Of a DNA stretch of 64,000 nt, positions 6,820 to 13,479 are shown one piece after another. The stretch is from IMG/VR virus record IMGVR_UViG_3300042453_002472, positions 1-64,000 of that record; one strand, written 5' to 3'. The stretch comes from a virus. Position 1 is the stretch's first letter. Every line of letters starts with the position of its first letter. The notes under the pieces were generated by a model. That model was not told the DNA's origin. It did no database searches and saw only the letters and a list, made by a program, of their open reading frames with translations. A program made the translations under genes and the position numbers.

Positions 6820-7126
6820 AGAAGGAAGGTTGATCCAACCAAATGCTTAAGGCGGCCAGAAGGATCACGAACAAAGATATGGGAAAGATTCATCCCGCGA
6901 TAAAACATGGATCGATTAGGCCCGGTAACCACAAGCATCAGAGCACTACGGAGCACAACTTGCTAACACCTCCGGGCCTTTGTATTGCAAACATGTCTCT
7001 CAATATACCGACGGGGTCCGGGATCGTAGTGCTCGCAAGACACTCCCGGCGGATCGGATTTAGGTAAGGCGATGTGAATCGTGTAGGGACTCGGGTTTCT
7101 CTCTCTTATTCCCGGGTCCTTTTTTA
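6820..7126 (+). ncRNA. Putative structured non-coding RNA, about 305 nt
   Basis: This GC-richer stretch has several perfect stems. GGTTG/CAACC lies at 6828-6840 and GGGA/TCCC at 6881-6896. Hairpin A pairs AGGCCCGG at 6918-6925 with CCGGGCCT at 6972-6979. Hairpin B pairs CCGGGA at 7018-7023 with TCCCGG at 7044-7049. The loop of A contains GAGCACTACG (6941-6950) and the loop of B contains its exact complement CGTAGTGCTC (7025-7034), so the two can kiss. The linker between them holds AAACATGTCTCTCAA (6989-7003), complementary to early gene leaders. A strong terminator closes the unit. A 74-codon frame at 6843-7067 has unconvincing composition. No known RNA family was recognised. Confidence 0.55.
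7087..7126 (+). terminator. Strong rho-independent terminator
   Basis: GGGACTCGGG pairs with CCCGGGTCC (one G-T pair) around a pyrimidine-rich loop and is followed by TTTTTT. It ends the transcript that covers the putative ncRNA and insulates the late promoter at 7135. Confidence 0.85.
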
Positions 7127-7134
7127 CTGTTTAT

Positions 7135-7147
7135 ATATTTATTTAAA
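7135..7147 (+). promoter_or_regulatory. Late-type promoter motif
   Basis: ATATTTATTTAAA lies 26 bp before the start at 7161. This element class, consensus ATATTTATnTAAA, precedes structural and tagged-protein genes through the window. Confidence 0.6.
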
Positions 7148-7160
7148 ACATCGGAGTAAT

Positions 7161-7478
7161 ATGACAACGAATCGAAATATACTTGCAGAGAATATGCATC
7201 GTTTTAAAACAAAGAATTTATCTGAAGATTCTGATGAAACAACACTACTAAGCCTCGATATGCAAGATCCTCGAGTTTTAGCATTAGCACAAAAAGTAGC
7301 AGAAAAACAGTATGCGATGCGTAAAGCAGGCGACAAGCGCCGATGGCTCATCGGAGATTATAATTTAAACTTTTGGAATAACGACTTTGTACGTGATGAA
7401 TATTATGATGCAAATATAAATGACTATATTAAATTAATAGACAGGTTGCGCGCGAAAATGCTCCGTAACAAAGTTTAA
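7161..7478 (+). CDS. Tagged internal head protein candidate, 105 aa
   Basis: The ATG at 7161 gives MTTNRNILAE-NMHRFKTKNLSE. The first ten residues end in I-L-A-E, matching the (L/I)-x-E site cut by T4-type prohead proteases. The next dozen residues match the minus-strand protein at 27615 (LLAE-NMLRFAPKNLDE). The rest is charged and helical (RVLALAQKVAEKQYAMRKAGDKRRW). The longer frame from 7074 crosses the terminator and is not used. Probable fate: packaging into the head and trimming there. Confidence 0.65.
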   Translation: MTTNRNILAENMHRFKTKNLSEDSDETTLLSLDMQDPRVLALAQKVAEKQYAMRKAGDKRRWLIGDYNLNFWNNDFVRDEYYDANINDYIKLIDRLRAKMLRNKV

Positions 7479-7517
7479 AAAAATATAAAAAAAATCGTAA
7501 AAAAGTGTGTGGATAAT

Positions 7518-7548
7518 TTGGTCCGCGCACTTTTTTTACTTATATTTA
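7518..7548 (+). promoter_or_regulatory. Early-type promoter
   Basis: TTGGTCCGCGCAC at 7518 and TATATTTA at 7541, pitch 23. It drives the gene at 7573. Confidence 0.7.
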
Positions 7549-7572
7549 AGTATTAATTTAAAAATAAGAGAT

Positions 7573-7764
7573 ATGCAAGTAGAAGTTAGAACAGTAAAAA
7601 AGGGACAAATAGTTGAATTTGCAATGAGTAATCCTAATATGGTGCGACGTGCAAAAGTAATAAAAACAAGGAAAAATGCAGTTACTGTACTATTAGAAAA
7701 TATTAATGATATCGGATGGACCATAATGCCAGCTGATAGCTTAGTTACTATAGTTAATATTTAG
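7573..7764 (+). CDS. Small beta-rich protein, tandem paralogue 1, 63 aa
   Basis: The ATG at 7573 (MQVEVRTVKK) follows the promoter; the longer frame from 7507 runs through it. The protein shares G-Q-I-V-x-F-A, then R-A-K-V-I/V-K-T-R-K-N-A, with the next gene at 7841, so the two are a tandem duplication. The pattern suggests a small SH3-like barrel with a basic face. The target is unknown. Confidence 0.7.
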   Translation: MQVEVRTVKKGQIVEFAMSNPNMVRRAKVIKTRKNAVTVLLENINDIGWTIMPADSLVTIVNI

Positions 7765-7785
7765 TTAAACTTTTTTAAAAAATGC

Positions 7786-7816
7786 TTGACACGCATAAGT
7801 ATTTTGCTTATCTTTA
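7786..7816 (+). promoter_or_regulatory. Early-type promoter
   Basis: TTGACACGC at 7786 and TATCTTTA at 7809, pitch 23, with an A-tract just upstream. It drives 7841. Confidence 0.75.
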
Positions 7817-7840
7817 TATAAATTAAAAAATAAGAGATAT

Positions 7841-8044
7841 ATGGAAAACTTAGTAATATTAGGAACTGTAGCAAAAGGACAAATTGTACAATTTGCTTGG
7901 GATACAAAACCGGATGTATTAATACGGGCAAAAGTAGTAAAAACTAGAAAAAATGCACGTATCGTCGAATTAGAGGATATCGATATTAAATGTTATTATG
8001 GCATGAATCCTAATGTACCAGTTACCGTAATTGAAAAAGTTTAA
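7841..8044 (+). CDS. Small beta-rich protein, tandem paralogue 2, 67 aa
   Basis: It is the paralogue of 7573: VAKGQIVQFAW, then RAKVVKTRKNARIVELEDI. Each copy has its own early promoter, so the whole promoter-gene unit was duplicated. Divergence is high outside the core, which suggests distinct partners. No known domain name can be assigned with confidence. Confidence 0.7.
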   Translation: MENLVILGTVAKGQIVQFAWDTKPDVLIRAKVVKTRKNARIVELEDIDIKCYYGMNPNVPVTVIEKV

Positions 8045-8062
8045 AAAAAGTTTGCTAAAAAT

Positions 8063-8093
8063 TAGGATCCGATCGAAATTATCCTTATATTTA
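8063..8093 (+). promoter_or_regulatory. Early-type promoter, variant -33 box
   Basis: TAGGATCCGATCG at 8063 replaces TTGAC, with TATATTTA at 8086, pitch 23. The same TAGGAT variant recurs at 9441. It drives 8118. Confidence 0.5.
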
Positions 8094-8117
8094 AGTATTA
8101 ATTTAAAAAGAGAGAAA

Positions 8118-8417
8118 ATGAGAGAGTTTAGAGTAAGTTTAGCAGATGGTTTTAATGGTGATGAAGCATTTTTAGTTGTTGATGTAATGGCTAAGGATTT
8201 GGTGGATTTAGTTGATAAGGTTAGAGAGAATGAAGAGTTGGCTGAATATTGTTATAGCAATAAGGATTTGGTTGAGTGGTGGTGTGGTGTTGATGAGAAT
8301 GGCAATTTTCCTGAGTGGAGTGATGATATGATTGAAGGTTGTATTTATGATGAAGATGGCGAAATGTGTTTAATATTAAATGAAGTGATTGAATTTAGAG
8401 TTGAGGAAATAAGTTAA
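8118..8417 (+). CDS. Hypothetical acidic protein, 99 aa
   Basis: The ATG at 8118 (MREFRVSLAD) follows an A- and G-rich leader; the frame from 8031 overlaps the upstream gene and the promoter and is rejected. The protein is very acidic, with many D, E and W (EWWCGVDENGNFPEWSDDM), which could mimic nucleic acid or bind a basic host protein. Codons are unusually rich in G and T compared with its neighbours. Confidence 0.7.
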   Translation: MREFRVSLADGFNGDEAFLVVDVMAKDLVDLVDKVRENEELAEYCYSNKDLVEWWCGVDENGNFPEWSDDMIEGCIYDEDGEMCLILNEVIEFRVEEIS

Positions 8418-8436
8418 AAAAAAGTTACAGAGATGC

Positions 8437-8467
8437 TTGACACGCATCTCTTTTTTGCTTATATTTA
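8437..8467 (+). promoter_or_regulatory. Early-type promoter
   Basis: TTGACACGC at 8437 and TATATTTA at 8460, pitch 23. It drives the small genes at 8492, 8662 and 8745. Confidence 0.75.
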
Positions 8468-8491
8468 GATTATAATTTAAAAAGAGAGAGT

Positions 8492-8647
8492 ATGTATAGT
8501 TTAGATTGTGTTTATTACGAGAAAGAGTTTACCTCATTGTCTGAGTTGATTAGCGATGTGACAGCATCCGGCATGGATCCTAATTATGAAATTACCCGGA
8601 ATGGCCGTTGCACGGGAGAGATGTTGTGTGATTTGATTGGATATTAA
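8492..8647 (+). CDS. Small hypothetical protein, 51 aa
   Basis: The frame starts 24 bases after the -7 box of a strong early promoter, behind AAAGAGAGAGT. The product (MYSLDCVYYEKEFTSLSELI and on) has a helix-forming start, three cysteines and a middle reading DVTASGMDPNYEITRNGR. The function is unknown. Support comes from the promoter, leader and natural composition. Confidence 0.6.
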   Translation: MYSLDCVYYEKEFTSLSELISDVTASGMDPNYEITRNGRCTGEMLCDLIGY

Positions 8648-8661
8648 TTTAAAAAGAGAGT

Positions 8662-8739
8662 ATGATAGTATTAGTAGTAGCCACAGGTTTAATCACGTTT
8701 GCAATAATCATAGTAATAGCTAAAGATTTTTTAAAATAA
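8662..8739 (+). CDS. 25-aa membrane micropeptide
   Basis: The frame encodes MIVLVVATGLITFAIIIVIA then KDFLK, one transmembrane helix with a basic end. It sits 14 nt after the previous gene behind a typical AAAAAGAGAG leader, and 5 nt before the next gene. The inner-membrane location is inferred from hydrophobicity only. Confidence 0.5.
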   Translation: MIVLVVATGLITFAIIIVIAKDFLK

Positions 8740-8744
8740 GAGAT

Positions 8745-8954
8745 ATGAAACAGACAGCAATAGAATGGTTTGCACAACAGGTTAATTCATCTAAATGGAA
8801 ATTTGCAGATATGACTGATAGGCAATTAATTATTGACCAAGCTAAAGCCATGGAGAAGCAACAGCTAGGGAAGTTTTACAATCATGGTCAATGGACAACA
8901 GTTCATGGTGATACATTTGAAGATCACTATAACAAAATCTTTAAATCAGAATAA
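8745..8954 (+). CDS. Small helical protein of the MKQTA type, 69 aa
   Basis: It is the paralogue of the gene at 1684: both start MKQTA and end H-Y-x-x-x-F-K-S-E. The middle here is shorter (RQLIIDQAKAMEKQQLGKFY). Finding one copy in each of two separate blocks suggests gene shuffling within the phage. The function is unknown. Confidence 0.7.
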   Translation: MKQTAIEWFAQQVNSSKWKFADMTDRQLIIDQAKAMEKQQLGKFYNHGQWTTVHGDTFEDHYNKIFKSE

Positions 8955-8984
8955 ACTTTTTTTTAAACTTTTTTCAGAAAAAGG

Positions 8985-9015
8985 TTGACACGCATTGATT
9001 AAAACCTTATCTTTA
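8985..9015 (+). promoter_or_regulatory. Early-type promoter
   Basis: TTGACACGCATTG at 8985 and TATCTTTA at 9008, pitch 23. It is preceded by two AAACTTTTTT blocks. It drives 9038. Confidence 0.8.
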
Positions 9016-9037
9016 TATAAATTAAAAAGAGAGATAT

Positions 9038-9415
9038 ATGAAAAAGGTAGCAAAAGTAGAGTACGGAATCCAAATCACAAAGCCATGGAGCCGCGATATG
9101 TATGACCACAATGATGCAGTAGCCGTAGTGGTTCGAATCAAAGTTAAGCAGCTTTGGATTTCTGCCATGGCAGAGTTCCGCAAAGAGTTTGATTATAATG
9201 ATCAAATGCTTGAAGCAGATTGGGTTAGTGCAAGTGATGAGTTAAAAAGAATCCAGACAGCAGTTACATGTTACGGGTTTGGATCAGGATATGATGTTAA
9301 CCAAGTAGTAGATAGAGTGATGCAGGAATTAGATGATGCTGCTTATTACCGACTTAAGGATATAGCTGAGGAGTTAGAGTTGGAATTAGAGAAAGGGTTT
9401 GTTGGCTTAAGTTAG
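9038..9415 (+). CDS. Hypothetical protein, 125 aa
   Basis: The leader reads AAAAAGAGAGATATATG. The protein starts with a basic beta segment (MKKVAKVEYGIQITKPW). It continues as a helical acidic body (VVDRVMQELDDAAYYRLKDI) ending in a run of E and L. It has no cysteine cluster, membrane helix or signal. No family is recognised. Confidence 0.7.
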   Translation: MKKVAKVEYGIQITKPWSRDMYDHNDAVAVVVRIKVKQLWISAMAEFRKEFDYNDQMLEADWVSASDELKRIQTAVTCYGFGSGYDVNQVVDRVMQELDDAAYYRLKDIAEELELELEKGFVGLS

Positions 9416-9440
9416 CCAGCAAACTTTTTTTACATTTTAT

Positions 9441-9471
9441 TAGGATCGCATTATTATTTTCATTATATTTA
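9441..9471 (+). promoter_or_regulatory. Early-type promoter, variant -33 box
   Basis: TAGGATCGCATTA at 9441 and TATATTTA at 9464, pitch 23. It drives 9497. Confidence 0.5.
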
Positions 9472-9496
9472 AGTATTAATTTAAAAAGAGAGAAAA

Positions 9497-9682
9497 ATGG
9501 ATTTTGAAAAATTTGAGAGAATTGAGGGACTTGTTAATAGCACTGTCGCAAACAAGTTGGAAGACGCAATCCGTTACGTCACACTGGATTTGTTAGCAGA
9601 TGGATTTGACGACACGGATATTAAGCAGTACCTAGAAAGTGTTGTAGGATTTGTAGTTGATGACACTGTGGATCCTTTATAA
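9497..9682 (+). CDS. Small acidic helical protein, 61 aa
   Basis: It starts behind AAAAAGAGAGAAAA. The sequence is acidic and helical (MDFEKFERIEGLVNSTVANKLEDAI), then has a beta-like end (VVGFVVDDTVDPL). Nothing identifies a function. The gene sits alone between two early promoters. Confidence 0.65.
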   Translation: MDFEKFERIEGLVNSTVANKLEDAIRYVTLDLLADGFDDTDIKQYLESVVGFVVDDTVDPL

Positions 9683-9711
9683 AAAAAAAGTAAAAAAAGT
9701 TAACAAAAAGG

Positions 9712-9742
9712 TTGACACGCATTGATAAAATGCTTATCTTTA
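9712..9742 (+). promoter_or_regulatory. Early-type promoter
   Basis: TTGACACGCATTG at 9712 and TATCTTTA at 9735, pitch 23. It drives 9769 and probably the sigma factor at 10012. Confidence 0.8.
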
Positions 9743-9768
9743 AGTATAGAAATTAAATAATAAGAGAG

Positions 9769-9966
9769 ATGGCTAAAAAAGGAAGAAATTCAGGATTTGA
9801 AAGACAAGGAGCAGTAATGGCTCAAATGAGTCGAGATGCAAGAACCGGAGGCAATGCCGTAACAGTAGCACAAGCTATTACGCAAGGAGCGCGCAACGCA
9901 GAGTACCGGGCACGGGTTGAGAAACCGATCCGAGTATCATTCAAGTTCTTAGCAACCGGCAAGTAG
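9769..9966 (+). CDS. Small basic protein, 65 aa
   Basis: The protein is basic and rich in R, G, A and Q (MAKKGRNSGFERQGAVMAQM, GARNAEYRARVEKPIRV), with a beta-like end SFKFLATGK. It may bind nucleic acid. It is the first gene of a two-gene unit with the sigma factor, 45 nt upstream of it, so it could be an accessory to transcription. Confidence 0.65.
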   Translation: MAKKGRNSGFERQGAVMAQMSRDARTGGNAVTVAQAITQGARNAEYRARVEKPIRVSFKFLATGK

Positions 9967-10011
9967 TCGGTTGCATTCAGTTATTCATTTATTTAAAAAC
10001 ACAAGAGAGTT

Positions 10012-10752
10012 ATGGCAAAAAGAATTCATGTAAGCACCGGAGCAATTGTAGCAACCGCAGAAAGCACCAATCAGTTATTAAGAGACATTAAGAAGCTCCC
10101 AACCTTAACCCGGCAGCAGGAACAAGAGTTAGCCGGCCGAATCAAATCCGGAGACCGCAAAGCAGTTAATGCGTTAGTGGAAGCTAATATCCGATTCGCG
10201 GTGCAAGTAGCAAAGCAGTATCAAGGAATGGGATTACAATTGGAGGATCTTATCGGATTTGCTAACATAGGACTCTTCGAAGCGGCTGAGAGATTCGATC
10301 CCACAAAAGGTGTTAAGTTCATTACATTTGCTGTGTGGTACATTAGAGCCGAATTGCAGAAGGCATTGAATGACTTATCCAGAGTAGTTAGGATCCCATC
10401 ACATCGAGTAGCAACTGAGGAGCAAAGCATCAAATCAATCCACACTCCGGTAGGTGATGACGAGAACAAAGAAACCTATGCGGACCGATACTTGGCTGCG
10501 GATAGTGTGAAAACAGCCCGGGACACAGAAGATCTCCGTTATGACTTAAACAGAGCCTTATCACAACTTAAACCGAAGCAGCAAGAAGCTATACGCAGAT
10601 TCTACGGCATCGGACAAGAGTATCCACAATGTATGGATCAGATTGCTGAAGAGATGGGAGTAACCGGAGAGAGAGCTAGACAATTGGTTCGCCAGGCAGA
10701 AACCGAATTAGCAAAGCTACCGGGCATTGAATTGCTAGAACAATACCTATAA
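10012..10752 (+). CDS. Sigma-70 family RNA polymerase sigma factor, 246 aa
   Basis: The core regions are visible in order. The region 1.2 helix is STNQLLRDIKKLPTLTRQQE; region 2 is VNALVEANIRFAVQVAKQYQ, LEDLIGFANIGLFEAAERFD and FITFAVWYIRAELQKAL. Region 3 is around VVRIPSHRVATEE. Region 4 ends in a helix-turn-helix (MDQIAEEMGVTGERARQLVR). It is shorter than host RpoD, having no region 1.1, but resembles the compact Bacteroidota primary-type factor. It probably redirects host polymerase core to phage promoters. Many copies of one tight promoter class surround it. It is distinct from the gp55-type factor at 30206. Confidence 0.92.
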   Translation: MAKRIHVSTGAIVATAESTNQLLRDIKKLPTLTRQQEQELAGRIKSGDRKAVNALVEANIRFAVQVAKQYQGMGLQLEDLIGFANIGLFEAAERFDPTKGVKFITFAVWYIRAELQKALNDLSRVVRIPSHRVATEEQSIKSIHTPVGDDENKETYADRYLAADSVKTARDTEDLRYDLNRALSQLKPKQQEAIRRFYGIGQEYPQCMDQIAEEMGVTGERARQLVRQAETELAKLPGIELLEQYL

Positions 10753-10781
10753 ACTTTTCTGAAACTTTTTTATAAAAAAGG

Positions 10782-10812
10782 TTGACTCGCATTGATATTA
10801 TCGGTATCTTTA
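10782..10812 (+). promoter_or_regulatory. Early-type promoter
   Basis: TTGACTCGCATTG at 10782 and TATCTTTA at 10805, pitch 23. It drives 10835 and 10966. Confidence 0.75.
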
Positions 10813-10834
10813 AGTATAATAAAAAATAAGAGGT

Positions 10835-10957
10835 ATGAAAGGAAAAGGCAATTTTAAAAGGCTCACCGCAAAGAAGCAGGTACAGCAAATCGAAATGATT
10901 CGTCTGCAGCAGACGTTGGCAGGTAATGCATTTATTTATTCAGTAATTTTTAATTAA
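10835..10957 (+). CDS. Small basic protein, 40 aa
   Basis: The frame MKGKGNFKRLTAKKQVQQIE and on begins behind AATAAGAGGT, 22 bp after a strong -7 box. It is a basic N-terminus followed by a short amphipathic helix. No family is recognised; support comes from promoter and leader placement. Confidence 0.5.
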   Translation: MKGKGNFKRLTAKKQVQQIEMIRLQQTLAGNAFIYSVIFN

Positions 10958-10965
10958 TAGGACAT

Positions 10966-11130
10966 ATGGGAACACCACAAATTATTTTATTGACAATGAT
11001 AGGTATCGGATTATTACTAAATGCTTATAAGCATGGCCAACCGAGAACCGACAAGTATAACATATTCTTTAAGCTAATTGATGCAGCAATCTTTATTTGG
11101 ATCCTTTATGCCGGAGGATTCTTCGGATAA
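10966..11130 (+). CDS. Small membrane protein, two helices, 54 aa
   Basis: Two hydrophobic segments (residues 5-20, QIILLTMIGIGLLLNA; and 36-53, KLIDAAIFIWILYAGGFF) are joined by a charged loop YKHGQPRTDKYN. The frame ends exactly before the next early promoter. Function unknown; the inner membrane is the likely site. Confidence 0.55.
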   Translation: MGTPQIILLTMIGIGLLLNAYKHGQPRTDKYNIFFKLIDAAIFIWILYAGGFFG

Positions 11131-11148
11131 AAAAAGTTACCAAAAAGG

Positions 11149-11179
11149 TTGACTCGCATTGATTAAAACCTTATCTTTA
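11149..11179 (+). promoter_or_regulatory. Early-type promoter
   Basis: TTGACTCGCATTG at 11149 and TATCTTTA at 11172, pitch 23. It drives 11203. Confidence 0.75.
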
Positions 11180-11202
11180 TTAAAATTAAAAGAGAGAGAG
11201 AT

Positions 11203-11394
11203 ATGAAAACATTAGCATTGGCATTAGCAGTAGCATTGGTAGGATGTACATCACAAAGAAACCCGGAGACTAGTTATCACGGCGGATCGATTCAGGTTAT
11301 TAAATTCGAAGGACATGAGTACCTATCATTTGATGGTAACCATTACGATGGAGGAGTGGTTCACTCTGAATCTTGCCCTTGCAAATCCAAGTAA
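11203..11394 (+). CDS. Small lipoprotein, 63 aa
   Basis: MKTLALALAVALVGC is a clear lipoprotein signal with lipobox L-V-G-C at residues 12-15. The mature chain of about 49 residues has three more features: a His/Gly-rich middle (YHGGS, DGNHYDGG) and a C-terminal CPC. It should be anchored in a membrane facing the periplasm or cell surface. Early expression of a lipoprotein suggests superinfection exclusion, as seen with phage lipoproteins such as T5 Llp, but this is inference. Confidence 0.75.
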   Translation: MKTLALALAVALVGCTSQRNPETSYHGGSIQVIKFEGHEYLSFDGNHYDGGVVHSESCPCKSK

Positions 11395-11424
11395 AAAAAA
11401 GTTTGAAAAAAGTTTCAAAAAAGG

Positions 11425-11455
11425 TTGACACGCATTATTTAATTCATTATTTTTA
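11425..11455 (+). promoter_or_regulatory. Early-type promoter
   Basis: TTGACACGCATTA at 11425 and TATTTTTA at 11448, pitch 23. It drives 11481. Confidence 0.75.
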
Positions 11456-11480
11456 TATTATAAATTTAAAAGAGAGAGAT

Positions 11481-11915
11481 ATGACAAAAGAAAATTTAAT
11501 TGCACAGTTGGAGGGAGCAAAGGCGCTAACCTCAGTAGTAAGCATTGACAATGTTATTGCATTGATCCAAAGCATCGAGCCGGTAGTTATCGTTGAGAAG
11601 GATTTCAAATTGACTCCAGACTTTGCTGAAGAGATTGCTAATAGAATTGAACGAAGTTTGGATTATAATAGCAGAGACTTGATTGATGTAGATTCTGCGG
11701 AGTTTGAGTTGACTTATGATAACCGAATCGAATTAAATAGTGTCGACGTCAATATGAGGGAAATAATGGATCATGTCACTGCCTCCTTAGAAAGATTCGT
11801 TGAGGAGCCGGAAGAGGCGGAAGTTGAAACTGACGACGTCGTAGAGTTGGAGCGCAATGAAGATGATGAAGAAGCCGAAGACGAAGAAGTAATCGACGGC
11901 GACCCAGAAGAGTAA
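11481..11915 (+). CDS. Highly acidic protein, 144 aa
   Basis: The ATG at 11481 (MTKENLIAQLEG) lies behind AAAGAGAGAGAT; the longer frame from 11373 covers the promoter and is rejected. The first 110 residues look folded; the last 35 are almost pure D, E and V. Strong negative charge suggests a DNA mimic or a chaperone-like binder of basic proteins. The stop codon is followed at once by the anti-leader motif AAACATATCTCTCAA. Confidence 0.7.
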   Translation: MTKENLIAQLEGAKALTSVVSIDNVIALIQSIEPVVIVEKDFKLTPDFAEEIANRIERSLDYNSRDLIDVDSAEFELTYDNRIELNSVDVNMREIMDHVTASLERFVEEPEEAEVETDDVVELERNEDDEEAEDEEVIDGDPEE

Positions 11916-11932
11916 ACATATCTCTCAACATA
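11914..11932 (+). promoter_or_regulatory. Anti-leader motif in 3' UTR, copy 2
   Basis: AAACATATCTCTCAACATA begins inside the stop codon. Its CATATCTCTC is the exact complement of GAGAGATATG, which is the start region of this same gene and of genes at 11203, 12184 and 12527. A GC-rich hairpin-like stretch (CCCGGGTC and GGCCC) follows. Confidence 0.45.
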
Positions 11933-11983
11933 GTCCCGGGTCAGCAGCAATGTTGGCCCTTGCGGACGTAAAAAAGAGAGCAT

Positions 11984-12112
11984 ATGAAAGAAACAACATC
12001 AGTATTAGCATTGATCACCGGACTTGCATTAGTAGCAACTGGTAACTGTATTGGCCTATTAGGTCTAATTCCAACCACAATCCTTCTTACCGTCGGCGTA
12101 AAAAAAGTTTAA
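11984..12112 (+). CDS. Small membrane protein, 42 aa
   Basis: The frame behind AAAAAAGAGAGCAT encodes MKETTSVLALITGLALVATG, then a second hydrophobic half and a VKKV end. It is one long hairpin or two short membrane segments. No family is recognised. The leader and the absence of any other gene here support it. Confidence 0.5.
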   Translation: MKETTSVLALITGLALVATGNCIGLLGLIPTTILLTVGVKKV

Positions 12113-12130
12113 AAAAAGTTACCTAAATGC

Positions 12131-12161
12131 TTGACACGTGTTCTTATTTTCCTTATCTTTA
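12131..12161 (+). promoter_or_regulatory. Early-type promoter
   Basis: TTGACACGTGTTC at 12131 and TATCTTTA at 12154, pitch 23. It drives 12184. Confidence 0.8.
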
Positions 12162-12183
12162 TATAAATTAAAAAGAGAGAGAT

Positions 12184-12438
12184 ATGAAAGTAAATGTAAC
12201 AGTAAAGGGAGAGTTAACCAGAGGGATCGTTCAGCAGTATGAATTAGACATAGCTCCAGCGGATGTATTAGCAACCTTTGAGGAGTCACGCAAGGTATGG
12301 GATGAATTCCATGTCGAGTTCAAATCAGAGGATCCGATTGCTCCATTTGAATTGTATTGTGTTAAGACATACAAGCAAGAGATGATGAATCGTCAGTGGT
12401 TATTGGATCTACATGAGGAAGTAGCCGGCGAAGAATAG
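12184..12438 (+). CDS. Hypothetical protein, 84 aa
   Basis: The N-terminal beta strands (MKVNVTVKGELTRGIVQQYE) are followed by helices (DVLATFEESRKVWDEF, KQEMMNRQWLLDLHEEV). The leader carries GAGAGATATG. Nothing identifies a role; the gene precedes the AAA+ ATPase but has its own promoter. Confidence 0.7.
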   Translation: MKVNVTVKGELTRGIVQQYELDIAPADVLATFEESRKVWDEFHVEFKSEDPIAPFELYCVKTYKQEMMNRQWLLDLHEEVAGEE

Positions 12439-12473
12439 CCGGAAACTTTTCTTAAAAAAAGTTACCAAAAAGG

Positions 12474-12504
12474 TTGACACGAAGGGTTTTTTTCCTTATC
12501 TTTA
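12474..12504 (+). promoter_or_regulatory. Early-type promoter
   Basis: TTGACACGAAGGG at 12474 and TATCTTTA at 12497, pitch 23. It drives 12527. Confidence 0.8.
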
Positions 12505-12526
12505 TATAAATTAAAAAGAGAGAGAT

Positions 12527-13477
12527 ATGATGAATGTATTTGAAGCAGTAAGAGTAAAAGGCAAGTTAATGGCGAAGAATGTGAAGTCAGGAGAGTTCGC
12601 GCCAAAGGGTTTAATCCGCGATGTGCAATTACGCACGGCAGAAGCTAACCGAGAAGTATTAATGGTAAGCGCTAACGGCAGAGTAAGCAGAGTAGCAGCA
12701 GCCATGGCAGGAGTAGCCGTAGCACCAGCAGCACCAGCAAAGATGTCTTTCATGACAGTACTCGAAGGCAGAGATCCACAAGTAATGTTCAGCAACCTGG
12801 AGCGTCTTACTAAGATGGTAGGTAGAGGTATTCAGCCTTCATTAGTTATCACAGGTATGGCAGGTGTAGGTAAGACACACTTAGTTAAAGAGACTCTTAA
12901 AGGAATGGGTCTTACAGAATCCAAAGACTTTGTTCACTTCAAAGGTCGTGCCACAGCAGCCGGATTGTTTATTACCTTGTATCAAAATTCGGATAAGATT
13001 ATTGTGTTGGATGACTGTGACTCCGTATTCAAAGATGACGATGCAGTTAATATCCTTAAGGCAGCATTAGACAGCTATGACACACGCAAGATATCTTATA
13101 TCTCTAGCAAGCCACTTAAGGATGAGTACGGCGATCCAATCCCACCACACTTTGAGTTTACAGGTCGCATCATATTCATCTCCAACATCCATCAAAGCAA
13201 ATTAGATGAGGCAATTCGTTCACGTAGCTTTGTGTCAGACATCACAATGAACACCACTCAGATGTTTACTCGAATGGAGCAATTGATGGAAGGCATGGAG
13301 CGTAGCATTCCAATAGCAGCAAAGCAACAAGCATTAGAGATTATGAAACGTCTAGACAGCAAATTTGCCGGCATCGATGTTAACCTCAGAAGCTTTATCA
13401 AAGCAGCAAGAATATGCGCAATGGGATTTGATAATCCGGAGGAGATGATAGCAGAACAAATCATCGCAGCAGAATAA
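12527..13477 (+). CDS. AAA+ ATPase, 316 aa
   Basis: Walker A is GMAGVGKTH (residues 110-118) and Walker B IIVLDDCD (158-165). A sensor-1-like segment IIFISN and an R-S-R-S arginine finger region (EAIRSRSF) follow. The first 80 residues are an Ala/Val-rich linker with basic patches and no clear domain. It resembles single-domain AAA+ proteins of large phages that remodel a partner or DNA complex; no substrate or partner gene is adjacent. The start could be 12527 or the adjacent ATG at 12530. The GC content is higher than average here. Confidence 0.88.
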   Translation: MMNVFEAVRVKGKLMAKNVKSGEFAPKGLIRDVQLRTAEANREVLMVSANGRVSRVAAAMAGVAVAPAAPAKMSFMTVLEGRDPQVMFSNLERLTKMVGRGIQPSLVITGMAGVGKTHLVKETLKGMGLTESKDFVHFKGRATAAGLFITLYQNSDKIIVLDDCDSVFKDDDAVNILKAALDSYDTRKISYISSKPLKDEYGDPIPPHFEFTGRIIFISNIHQSKLDEAIRSRSFVSDITMNTTQMFTRMEQLMEGMERSIPIAAKQQALEIMKRLDSKFAGIDVNLRSFIKAARICAMGFDNPEEMIAEQIIAAE

Positions 13478-13479
13478 GT

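Noticed and set aside
6843-7067. 74-codon frame inside the structured RNA
   Set aside because: The residue pattern is not protein-like, and the DNA is better explained by the exact stems, complementary loops and terminator. A real short gene cannot be wholly excluded.
7074-7160. Upstream extension of the tagged gene at 7161
   Set aside because: It would read through the terminator and the late promoter motif, and removes the tag from the N-terminus.
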